From: Propionibacteriaceae bacterium AM104-82
Lineage (GTDB): Bacteria > Actinomycetota > Actinomycetes > Propionibacteriales > Propionibacteriaceae
Direction of reading: 5' to 3'
Assembly: GCA_027658995.1 (NCBI GenBank)
Contig: JAQDQK010000005.1
Span: 131,575-195,574 of the forward strand
DNA length: 64,000 bases
Below, piece by piece: positions 37,556 through 45,469 of this stretch (positions are counted from its first letter, which is position 1; the number at the start of each line of letters is the position of its first letter). The position numbers and the translations under genes are program-made. A model generated the notes under the pieces. It was not told the origin of the DNA. It saw only the letters and a list, made by a program, of their open reading frames with translations, and did no database searches.

Positions 37556-38763
37556 CGGCCGACCCCGTTGAGGGCGAGCAGGCCGTGCCAGCGCTCGGCG
37601 GCCAGGTCTGGTCGCTCGAGCGCGTTGGCCGCGTTGGCGAGTTCGACGATGCGCGAAAGGCTCGGCAGGCTGCGGGCGCTGTGCAGGCCGCCGACCATCT
37701 GGAACGCGGGCTGGTGGCCGTTGAGCCAGGCGAGGAACGCGACGCCGGTCTTGTAGTAGAACGTGGGCGCGGCGAAGACCTGGCGGCTCAGTTCCTCGGT
37801 GGGGCCGAGCAGCGCGAGGTACCTGTCTGGCTCGCCGGCGTCGAGGGCCTGGATGGCCGCCGACGCGACCGGTGCGACCGCGGCGAACGCGCCGAGCAGC
37901 GCGTCGGAGTGCTGGAGCCGGGCGACCTCGGATCGCCCGGGTTGGGTCGCCTCTGGCACGTCGGCGCCACCGATCAGCCCGACGTAGTTGAAGTCGTCGC
38001 CGGTGAACATCCGCACGCCCTCCGGAAGCCGCTCCCGGACGGCGACCTCCGACTCGGCGTTCAGGAGGCTCATCTTGACCCCCGCGACGTGCTCCGCGTT
38101 CTCCTCGATGACCTCCAGCAGCACGTCCGCTGCGGCCCGCCACCCGTCGTTCGCGTCGCCCGTGAAGTAGCCGGCGAGTTGAGGATCGAAGGCGGTGCCG
38201 AGCCAGTGCAGCACGACGGGTCGGGTCGCGCTCGTCAGCACCTCGCGGTAGACGCGGCGGTAGTCCTCCGCGGTGGTCGCGGCCCGCGCGAGGTGGCGGC
38301 TGGCCATCATGACGGGCCCCGCGCCCTGCTCCTCCGCGAAGTGGAGTTGGGACTTGTAGGCGTCGATGATCTCGGCGATCGTGAGCGAGGCGTCCTCGAT
38401 GTGGTCGGTGTTGACGCCGACGACGACCTCGCCGCCCTCCTCGCGCGCCGTCTGCGCCGAGCGGGCGATCAGCTCACGGGTCGCCGCGGCGTCGAGCCCC
38501 ATGTTGCGCTGGGCGGTGTCCATGGCGTCGGCCACGCCGAGGCCCCAGGAGTAGACGTGCCTGCGGAACGCGAGCGTCGCGTCCCAGTCGATCTCGGCCG
38601 GGCGACCCGGGGTGTTGTCGGCCCAGGCGAGCGGCACGACGTGGGCGGCGGCGTAGGCGGTCCGGCTGCGAAGTGGCCCGTCGGGTCGCCGGATCGAGGG
38701 CGGAGCCGCGATGTCGACGCTGCGGGTCGCGCCGTCGCCGTCGAGCAGGGTGAAGACGCCCAT
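37552..38763 (-). CDS. DUF993 family protein (dihydrodipicolinate synthase-like)
   Basis: The 403-residue protein has AAHVVPLAWADNTPG, HVYSWGLGVADAMDTAQRNM, VVGVNTDHIED, VVLHWLGTAFDPQLAGYF, HVAGVKMSLLN (the Lys is a candidate Schiff-base residue) and FTGDDFNYVGLIGG. This fits DUF993, a TIM-barrel group near the DapA aldolases. It is usually found in actinobacterial sugar or sugar-acid operons together with a Gfo/Idh enzyme and a TIM-barrel isomerase, exactly as here. The start ATG at 38763 shares one base with the upstream stop. Aldol cleavage or dehydration of an oxidised sugar is a fair guess. Confidence 0.85.
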   Translation of the reverse strand: MGVFTLLDGDGATRSVDIAAPPSIRRPDGPLRSRTAYAAAHVVPLAWADNTPGRPAEIDWDATLAFRRHVYSWGLGVADAMDTAQRNMGLDAAATRELIARSAQTAREEGGEVVVGVNTDHIEDASLTIAEIIDAYKSQLHFAEEQGAGPVMMASRHLARAATTAEDYRRVYREVLTSATRPVVLHWLGTAFDPQLAGYFTGDANDGWRAAADVLLEVIEENAEHVAGVKMSLLNAESEVAVRERLPEGVRMFTGDDFNYVGLIGGADVPEATQPGRSEVARLQHSDALLGAFAAVAPVASAAIQALDAGEPDRYLALLGPTEELSRQVFAAPTFYYKTGVAFLAWLNGHQPAFQMVGGLHSARSLPSLSRIVELANAANALERPDLAAERWHGLLALNGVGR

Positions 38764-39929
38764 CACAGCCCCAGCTCGGCCAGTTCGACCTTGCGGCCCT
38801 CGCGCGCCGACTCGAGCCCGGCCTCGGCCAGTTGCACGCCGCGGGCGCCCGCGAGCAGGTGGAAGGGGTAGTCGGTGCCGAGCACGTAGGACTCGAGGAA
38901 CTCGTGCCACTGCTGGCGGAAGCCGTTGCGGAACACGTCGTTGGTGGGCACCTCTGCCCAGTCGGCCGCGTAGTCGTGCTCGTCGGCCAGGTCGGGGTTC
39001 CAGGCGGGCTTGGGGGTCTGGTTGCGGCCCTGCAGCTTGGCGCCGAACAGGCCGACGACTGCGGATCCGTGCGTCCCGTCGACGTGGAACTCGACGAGCT
39101 CGTCGCGGTTGACGCGGACGGTCCAGCTCGAGTTGATCTGGGCGACGATGTCGCCGTCGAGCTCGAAGATGCCGTAGGCGGCGTCCTCGGCGGTGGCCGG
39201 GTAGGGCTCGCCGTTCTCGTCCCAGCGCTCCGGGATGTGGGTGGAGGCCTGCGCGTAGACCGAGCGGACGGGGCCGAAGAGGTTCTCGAGGATGTAGTTC
39301 CAGTGCGGGAACATGTCGACGATGATGCCGCCGCCGTCCTCGGTGCGGTAGTTCCAGCTCGGGCGCTGCGCGGGCTGCCAGTCGCCCTCGAACACCCAGT
39401 AGCCGAACTCGCCGCGCACCGACAGGATCCGGCCGAAGAAGCCGGACTCGATCAGGCGGCGCAGCTTCTGCAGGCCGGGAAGGTACAGCTTGTCGTGCAC
39501 CACGCCGGTCTTGACGCCTGCCTCGGAGGCGAGGCGCGCCAACTCGAGCGCCTCGTCGACGGACTCGGCGGTCGGCTTCTCGGTGTAGATGGTCTTGCCC
39601 GCGGCGATGGCCTTACGCAGCGCCGCGGCGCGGGCCTTGGTGACGAGGAAGTCGGCGTAGATCTCCCACTGGGGGTCGGCGAGGGCGGCGTCCAGGTCTG
39701 TGGTGTAGTCGGCGATCCCGTGGCGCTGCGCGATCTCGGCCAGCTTTGCCTCGCTGCGTCCCACCAGCAGCGGACGCACGGTGATCCGGGAGCCGTCGGA
39801 CAGCTCGATGCCTCCCTCGTCGCGGATGGCGAGGATCGAACGCAGCAGGTGCTGCCGGTAGCCCATCCGGCCGGAGACGCCGTTCATGATGATGCCGATT
39901 TCGCGGGGGCTCGCTGTCGTGGATGCCAC
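38763..39929 (-). CDS. Gfo/Idh/MocA family oxidoreductase
   Basis: The 388-residue protein has a Rossmann N-terminus (EIGIIMNGVSGRMGYRQHLL, with an atypical GVSGRMG glycine motif). Further motifs are YTEKPTAES (the EKP motif), VVHDKLYLPGLQKL, GEFGYWVFEG and the C-terminal alpha/beta domain with GGIIVDMFPHWNYILENLFG. It oxidises or reduces a sugar or inositol-like substrate with NAD(P). GTG 39929 follows AAGGAG at the correct distance. It is the first gene of the LacI-controlled five-gene operon. Confidence 0.88.
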   Translation of the reverse strand: MASTTASPREIGIIMNGVSGRMGYRQHLLRSILAIRDEGGIELSDGSRITVRPLLVGRSEAKLAEIAQRHGIADYTTDLDAALADPQWEIYADFLVTKARAAALRKAIAAGKTIYTEKPTAESVDEALELARLASEAGVKTGVVHDKLYLPGLQKLRRLIESGFFGRILSVRGEFGYWVFEGDWQPAQRPSWNYRTEDGGGIIVDMFPHWNYILENLFGPVRSVYAQASTHIPERWDENGEPYPATAEDAAYGIFELDGDIVAQINSSWTVRVNRDELVEFHVDGTHGSAVVGLFGAKLQGRNQTPKPAWNPDLADEHDYAADWAEVPTNDVFRNGFRQQWHEFLESYVLGTDYPFHLLAGARGVQLAEAGLESAREGRKVELAELGL

Positions 39930-39955
39930 GCCTGCTCCTTAGGGTTTCACAACGA

Positions 39956-39973
39956 TGGGTAAACGCTTTCCCA
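39956..39973. promoter_or_regulatory. LacI-family operator before the Gfo/Idh operon
   Basis: TGGGTAAACGCTTTCCCA is an 18-bp pseudopalindrome centred on CG with outer arms TGGG/CCCA, the classical LacI/GalR operator design. It lies 27 bp upstream of the Gfo/Idh start codon. The LacI protein encoded within this operon is the likely ligand. Confidence 0.75.
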
Positions 39974-40049
39974 TATGGTTGCACAGGCTCACCCGGTTGG
40001 CAAGGAGGACGAGGCATCACCCGACACGGGGGTCGGCGAGACGCTCGGG

Positions 40050-40107
40050 ATTAGTACGGCGCGCGGGGGCCGCCGAACATTAGTACGGCGCGCGGGGGCC
40101 GCCGAAC
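40050..40107. repeat. perfect 29-bp tandem duplication
   Basis: Two exact adjacent copies of a 29-bp unit beginning ATTAGTACGGCGCGCGG lie in the gap between the Gfo/Idh promoter and the DsbA-like gene. The unit has no obvious function. It looks like a recent slippage product. Confidence 0.9.
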
Positions 40108-40176
40108 GACCGCCGACGAGCAGGCGCGACGATCGCCCCGAGTCACATGGCACGCGGGGCGATGGAGAGGTTCTGG

Positions 40177-40899
40177 CTAGGCGCAGCCCTCTGGGCCGCA
40201 GGCGTCGCCGGCCTGGCCGTCGACGGTGATCAGCCCCGGCTTCTGCTCGGCGAGCGCCGTGTTGAGGACCTGGAGGAACAGTTCGGTCGGCTGGGCGCCT
40301 GAGACGCCGTACTTCTCGTCGACGACGAAGAACGGCACGCCGCGGACGCCGAGTTGGGCGGCGGTGCGGATGTCGTCCTCGACGGCGCGGTCGAGTTCCT
40401 CGGAGTCGAGCGCGTCGCGCGCGGCGGCCTCGTCGAGGCCCGCCTCGGTCGCGAGCCGGACTAGGACGTCACGATCACCGGTGTCGAGGCCCTGCTCGAA
40501 GTGCGCAGACAGCAGCGACTCCTTCAGTGCGTCAGTGCGCGAACCCGAGTCGAGCGCGTCGGCCCGCTTGGCCGCCTGCAGGACGCGGTGCGCGCGTCGC
40601 GAGTTCGCGACGACGAGGTTGGGGAAGTCGTAGTGCAGGCCCTCGCCCTCGGCGTTCAGTCGCACCTGCTCGACCATCTGCTCGACGGCCTCGCGCGGCA
40701 TCCCCTTGGTCTCGACGAGGTAGGCGATCTCGTCGCGATCGGAGTGCTCGGGCAGCGTCGGGTCGAGTTGGAAACTCCGCCAGGTCACCTTGACCTGGTC
40801 GCGCTGGGGGAACTCCTCCAGCGCCTTCTCGAAGCGGCGCTTGCCGATGAAGCACCAGGGGCAGGCGATGTCGGACCAGATCTGGATGTCGATGCTCAC
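40177..40899 (-). CDS. DsbA family (FrnE-like) thiol oxidoreductase
   Basis: The 240-residue thioredoxin-fold protein has CPWC (Cys13, Cys16) after strand 1. A helical insertion follows (about 65-160), then VRGVPFFVVDEKYGVSGAQP with the cis-Pro. It ends in CGPEGC, a second cysteine pair often seen in the FrnE group. There is no signal peptide, so it acts in the cytosol. The GTG start is only 14 bp from the divergent fusion gene, so each promoter must lie within the other gene's 5' end. Confidence 0.9.
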   Translation of the reverse strand: MSIDIQIWSDIACPWCFIGKRRFEKALEEFPQRDQVKVTWRSFQLDPTLPEHSDRDEIAYLVETKGMPREAVEQMVEQVRLNAEGEGLHYDFPNLVVANSRRAHRVLQAAKRADALDSGSRTDALKESLLSAHFEQGLDTGDRDVLVRLATEAGLDEAAARDALDSEELDRAVEDDIRTAAQLGVRGVPFFVVDEKYGVSGAQPTELFLQVLNTALAEQKPGLITVDGQAGDACGPEGCA

Positions 40900-40913
40900 A
40901 CCTTGATTGAACC

Positions 40914-42455
40914 ATGAACTACCAAAGACCCTCCTGGTGGAAGAATCACCTCGTGCGCTACATCCTCTTTCCCGGCCGACACCACCTGATCACGGCCTTC
41001 CAACTCCGCCACCTCGCCGCCCTGGTGGCCGCCAACGAAGGAGCGGAGGTCGTCTGGGCCATCACCAGCGCCGACCACGGCGGTACACAGCGCAACCCGA
41101 TCCAGGGCGAGCGCAGGCTGGGACTGGTCGAGGCCGTCACCGCTGAGGCGGGCCTCCCGTCGCTCACCTTCCTGATCGGCAACCGGCGACCGAAGCCCGA
41201 CTTCGCGCACTACGTCATCGAGGAGATCCGCACCCAGACCGGCGGCCGGGTCGCGATGACGCCCGAGAACACCCTTGTCGCCTGCTCGACGCCCGAGGTG
41301 GCCGACGGCTACCGGTCGCTCGGTTACGCCATCGACCCGGTCGAACTCGGCACCGACGAGACGCGGCCGTGGCAGGTCGTCGAGGCGGTCATCGACGCCG
41401 GCGATGACTGGGTCGACCGGGTCGCATCGACCATGGCCCCGGGCGCCGTCGACTACTACCGCCGCTACGGCCTGGCCGCCACCATCCAGTCGATCTACGC
41501 CGACCCCCTGATCGACTCCGACGACGGCGACATCACCGTCACCCGCGACTACGCCACCTACCGCGCCGCCTTCGAGAACAACGCGTGGCGCAAGGTCACC
41601 GAGTTCGCCGACGCGGTTCGCCCCGGCCGGATCGTCGACGTCGGCTGCGCGACGGGCCAGACGATCAAACTGCTGAGCGAACTGCCCGAACTCTTCGAGT
41701 CCGACTTCTACGGCGTCGAGGTCGCCCGGCCGCTGTACGAGATCTGCGAGCAGCGCCGCTCCAACGGGGAGTTCGGAGACGCCAACGTCTTCTTCCACCA
41801 GCGCAACATCATGCAGACGCAACTGTTCGAGGACGACTCCCTCGACACCGTCATCTCGATGGCGCTCACGCACGAAATCGAGTCCTACCTTGGTCGCGAG
41901 GAACTGCTCGAGTTCTGCTCGCGGGTGTTCGCGATGCTGCGCCCCGGCGGCGTGTGGATCAACTACGACGTCGTGGGCCCGGACGGTCGCGACGACCTGG
42001 TGCTCGCCGAGCTGACCGAGGACGACGGCGCCGCGGAGGGCGAGTTGCGGGACCTGTCGACGCGGGCGCGGTTCGAGCGGTTCGTCCACGACTTCCGCAG
42101 GGAGGAGGGCGACGGCATCAGCCATGAGCCCGTTGAGATCGACGGCAGGAGCCTTGTCCGGCTGACCAGGGGCGCGCTGTACGAGTTCCTCGCCAAGAAG
42201 GACTACGTCGACTCCTGGTACTCGGAGGCCCATGAGGCGTTCTGCTTCTTCTCCCCCTCCGAGTGGGTCGCGCTGTTGGAGGCCAACGGCTTCGTGATGA
42301 CGCGCGACACCCGCGGCATCCAGAACCCTTGGCTGATCGAGAACCGCTTCGCGCCCGCCGCGAGCGTCTTCGTGCAGGACGCCGACGGGGCGCTCGTCCC
42401 CGACGACTGGTCCTGGACCAACGTCCTTCTGGTGGCCGAGAAGCCCGCCGACTGA
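40914..42455 (+). CDS. nucleotidyltransferase-like/SAM-methyltransferase fusion protein
   Basis: In this 513-residue protein, the first ~180 residues resemble a nucleotidylyltransferase of the NMN-adenylyltransferase type. They have FPGRHHLITAFQLRHLAAL, a possible degenerate HxGH; then VWAITSADHGGTQRNPIQG followed by ERRLGLVEAV, the equivalent of the SxxNPxxxxER loop. Residues about 225-420 are a class I methyltransferase (GRIVDVGCATGQTIKLLSEL; VFFHQRNI; DTVISMALTHEIESYL; LRPGGVWINYDVVG). The C-terminal part (SPSEWVALLEANGFVM) is also methyltransferase-like. I know of no pathway with this fusion. The methyltransferase call is firm and the N-terminal call is tentative. Confidence 0.7.
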   Translation: MNYQRPSWWKNHLVRYILFPGRHHLITAFQLRHLAALVAANEGAEVVWAITSADHGGTQRNPIQGERRLGLVEAVTAEAGLPSLTFLIGNRRPKPDFAHYVIEEIRTQTGGRVAMTPENTLVACSTPEVADGYRSLGYAIDPVELGTDETRPWQVVEAVIDAGDDWVDRVASTMAPGAVDYYRRYGLAATIQSIYADPLIDSDDGDITVTRDYATYRAAFENNAWRKVTEFADAVRPGRIVDVGCATGQTIKLLSELPELFESDFYGVEVARPLYEICEQRRSNGEFGDANVFFHQRNIMQTQLFEDDSLDTVISMALTHEIESYLGREELLEFCSRVFAMLRPGGVWINYDVVGPDGRDDLVLAELTEDDGAAEGELRDLSTRARFERFVHDFRREEGDGISHEPVEIDGRSLVRLTRGALYEFLAKKDYVDSWYSEAHEAFCFFSPSEWVALLEANGFVMTRDTRGIQNPWLIENRFAPAASVFVQDADGALVPDDWSWTNVLLVAEKPAD

Positions 42456-42477
42456 GCCTCCTCGCCTGGCAGGACCC

Positions 42478-43013
42478 GCCGATTGAGCCATGAAGGACGC
42501 GCAGCGGACTTCATCGGGAACCGCCGATTGAGCCACGAAGGACGCGACAGCGAACTTCATCGGGAACCGCCGATTGAGCCATGAAGGACGCGACAGCGGA
42601 CTTCATCGGTCGAAATCTCCGCGACGACACCGCCCAACCCGGCCCAGGACCCTGCACCGTTCGCCAGAGGTTTCGACACATCAGCGGGCGACTCCGTCGC
42701 CGCGGCTGACACCCGCCGATTGAGCCATGAAGGACGCGACAGCGGACTTCATCGGTCGAAATCACCGCGACAACGCCACCCAACCCGGCCCAGGACCCTG
42801 CACCGTTCGCCAGAGGCTTCGACACAGCGGCGGGCGACTCCGTCGCCGCGGCTGGCATCCGCCGATTGAGCCATGAAGGACGCGACAGCGGACTTCATCG
42901 GTCGAAATCACCCCGACGACCCCGCCCAACCCAACCCCAGGACCCTGCACCGTTCACCAGAGGGTTTCGACGCACCAGCAGGCGACTCCGTCGCCGCGGC
43001 CGGCCCAACCAGC
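42478..43013. repeat. intergenic array of two-module repeats (array 2)
   Basis: The same A and B modules as in array 1 recur about 8 kb away. A units start near 42478, 42523, 42568, 42716 and 42862, and three B units follow the last three of these. All A units again face the same way. The array fills the gap between the fusion gene and cysS. The last unit runs in frame into cysS without a stop codon. Copies within an array differ by scattered substitutions, so they are not freshly duplicated. Confidence 0.92.
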
Positions 43014-43070
43014 AGCCCGCCGGGTCGTCGCGGCTGGCTGGAGCAGCAGGTCACGGTAAACTTGCCGACC

Positions 43071-44516
43071 GTGACGCTCAAGCTCTATGACACCGCGACC
43101 CGCTCAGTGCGCGAGTTCGTCCCCCTGCGCGAGGACGAGGTGTCGATCTACCACTGCGGACTCACCGTCCAGGCGTCCCCGCACCTCGGGCACATCCGCA
43201 AGGAGGTCGTCTTCGACGTCCTGCGCCGCTGGCTCCAGCACAAGGGCTTCCAGGTCAAGGTGGTGGCCAACGTCACCGACATCGACGACAAGATCCTCAC
43301 CAAGTCCGCCGAGAACGGCGAGGACTGGTTCGCGCTGGCCTACCGATTCGAGCGCGAACTCCACGACGCCTACGCATCGCTCGGCTGCATCCCGCCGACC
43401 TACGAGCCCCGCGCGACCGGCCACGTCCCCGAGATGCTCGAACTCACCCAGGAACTGATCGACGCCGGCCACGCCTACGTCGCCCCCGACGGCTCCGGCG
43501 ACGTGTACTTCGACGTGATGAGCTGGCCCCGCTACGGCGAGCTCAGCGGCATGAAGGTCGACGAGATGGAGCCGGCCGCCGACGCCGACCCGCGCGGCAA
43601 GCGCGACCCCCGCGACTTCGCCCTCTGGAAGGGCCACAAGCCGGGCGAGCCGGAGACGGCGTCCTGGCCGTCGCCCTGGGGCCGCGGCCGCCCCGGCTGG
43701 CACCTCGAATGCTCCGCCATGGCGGGGAAGTACCTGGGCGACACGTTCGACATCCACGGCGGCGGCATCGACCTGCGGTTCCCGCACCACGAGAACGAAC
43801 TGGCCCAGTCCGCGGCCGCCGGGCGCGGCTTCGCGCGCTACTGGATGCACAACGCCTGGGTCACCATGGCCGGCGAGAAGATGAGCAAGTCGCTCGGCAA
43901 CACCGCGCTGGTCTCCGAGGTCACGAAGGCCTACAACCCGCGCGCCGTCCGCTTCTTCCTGCTGAGCCCCCACTACCGCTCGACCATCGAGTTCTCCCCG
44001 GCCGACGAGGGCACCCGCGGGTCGCTCACGGAGGCCGAGAAGGCGATCGACCGGATCGACTCGTTCATGAAGCGCGCCGCCGAGTTCGCGGGCCCGAGCG
44101 ACCCGGTCACGGCCGCGCCGACGGAGAACCCCCACTTCGCCGCCTTCGCCTCCGCGATGGACGACGACCTTGGCACGCCCGCGGCCGTCGCCGCACTGTT
44201 CGAGGCCATCCGCACCGGCAACCAGGCCGTCGCGGCAGGAGACAAGGAGACGGCGCGGTCGCGACTGCTCGCCGTCGCCTCGATGCTCGACGTCCTCGGG
44301 CTGAACCCCGGCTCCCCCGAGTGGGCCGACCGGGACGCGGGCAGCGACCTCACCCCCGTCGTCGACGGCCTCGTCGGCGCCCTCCTCGAGCAGCGGGCCG
44401 CAGCGCGCGCCGCGAAGGACTGGGCCGCCGCCGACGCGATCCGCGACACCCTGGCCGCCACCGGCCTGAAGATCACCGACACCCCTGACGGGGCCACCTG
44501 GAGCCTGGAGAAGTAA
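43071..44516 (+). CDS. cysS: cysteine--tRNA ligase
   Basis: The 481-residue class I synthetase has [20 protein letters not shown] (zinc-binding Cys29 and the HIGH motif as HLGH), [22 protein letters not shown] (second zinc Cys), the [11 protein letters not shown] zinc ligands and [10 protein letters not shown] (KMSKS). It charges tRNA-Cys. I chose GTG 43071 because the frame upstream runs through repeat array 2. TAAACT at 43057-43062 ends eight bases before it (leaderless), and it gives the family's standard N-terminus. rlmB overlaps its stop (TAATG). Confidence 0.97.
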   Translation: MTLKLYDTATRSVREFVPLREDEVSIYHCGLTVQASPHLGHIRKEVVFDVLRRWLQHKGFQVKVVANVTDIDDKILTKSAENGEDWFALAYRFERELHDAYASLGCIPPTYEPRATGHVPEMLELTQELIDAGHAYVAPDGSGDVYFDVMSWPRYGELSGMKVDEMEPAADADPRGKRDPRDFALWKGHKPGEPETASWPSPWGRGRPGWHLECSAMAGKYLGDTFDIHGGGIDLRFPHHENELAQSAAAGRGFARYWMHNAWVTMAGEKMSKSLGNTALVSEVTKAYNPRAVRFFLLSPHYRSTIEFSPADEGTRGSLTEAEKAIDRIDSFMKRAAEFAGPSDPVTAAPTENPHFAAFASAMDDDLGTPAAVAALFEAIRTGNQAVAAGDKETARSRLLAVASMLDVLGLNPGSPEWADRDAGSDLTPVVDGLVGALLEQRAAARAAKDWAAADAIRDTLAATGLKITDTPDGATWSLEK

Positions 44517-45469
44517 TGGCCGGCAACTCATCGCGCCGAGGCGCAACAAGCAAGGGCAAGGGAAAGGCCGCCGGTTCAGGCGGGCGGATCCGCAAGTCCC
44601 TCGAGGGCCGCGGCCCGACGCCGAGGGCGGAGGACCGCGTCTACCACAAGGCCTACAAGGCCAAGAAGGCCGCGCAGAAGCACCAGTCGACGCAGCCGCG
44701 TAAGCCCGCCCGCGGGCAGGTCGGCGCCGACTGGGTCGTCGGGCGCAACCCCGTCTTCGAGGCCATGACGGCGGGGCTGCCCGTCAAGCAGGCCTATGTC
44801 GCCGAGGGTGCCGAGCGTGACGACCGGCTCCGCGACATCCTGAAGTTCGCCGCAGAGAACTCCGTGCCGCTGCTGCAGGTGACCCGCGCCGAACTGGACC
44901 GCGTCACCGGCGGCCTCGTGCACCAGGGCGTCGCCCTGCAACTGCCCGCCTACGAGTACGCCGATGTCGAGGACGTCCTGGCCGACGCGCTCGACGCCGA
45001 CGGCATCGTCGTCGCGCTCGACGGGATCACCGATCCGCGCAACCTGGGCGCGATCATCCGCTCCGCCGCCGCGTTCGGCGCGAAGGGCATCGTCATCCCG
45101 TCGCGACGTTCGGCGTCGATGACGGCCGCCGCCTGGAAGACCTCCGCGGGGGCGGCCGCCCGGTTGCCGATCGCGATGGCCACCAACCTGAACCGCGCTC
45201 TCGAGCAGGCGTCGAAGATGGGCTTCACGATCGTCGGGCTCGCGGGCGAGGGCGAGGTTCCCGTCGCGGGTGCCCCCGGCATCGACGGCCCGTTGGTGAT
45301 CGTGGTCGGCTCGGAGGACGAGGGCCTCGCGCGCCTGGTGCGGGAGCACTGCGACGCGCTGATCTCGATCCCGATCGCCAGCGCGGTGGAGTCGCTCAAC
45401 GCCTCGGTGGCCGCGGCGATCGCGCTGTACGAGGTCGCGCAGCAGCGGGCTAACGTTCCATCGGAGTGA
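44516..45469 (+). CDS. rlmB: 23S rRNA (guanosine-2'-O)-methyltransferase RlmB/TrmH family
   Basis: The 317-residue SpoU enzyme has a basic N-terminal extension (about 1-75), a SpoU substrate-binding domain (GRNPVFEAM; LVHQGVALQLP) and the knotted methyltransferase domain. That domain has ALDGITDPRNLGAIIRSAAAFG, VIVVGSEDEGLARLVREHCD and IPIASAVESLNASVAAAIALYE. It probably methylates G2251 of 23S rRNA. It is co-translated with cysS, the common actinobacterial pair. Its 3' end overlaps the convergent lipoprotein gene by about 20 bp. Confidence 0.93.
   Translation: MAGNSSRRGATSKGKGKAAGSGGRIRKSLEGRGPTPRAEDRVYHKAYKAKKAAQKHQSTQPRKPARGQVGADWVVGRNPVFEAMTAGLPVKQAYVAEGAERDDRLRDILKFAAENSVPLLQVTRAELDRVTGGLVHQGVALQLPAYEYADVEDVLADALDADGIVVALDGITDPRNLGAIIRSAAAFGAKGIVIPSRRSASMTAAAWKTSAGAAARLPIAMATNLNRALEQASKMGFTIVGLAGEGEVPVAGAPGIDGPLVIVVGSEDEGLARLVREHCDALISIPIASAVESLNASVAAAIALYEVAQQRANVPSE

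Noticed and set aside
36689..38143. A 484-residue minus-strand frame fusing an Arg-rich segment to the TIM-barrel epimerase
   Set aside because: The first half is an out-of-frame reading of DUF993. The epimerase has a proper start at 37555 overlapping the DUF993 stop.
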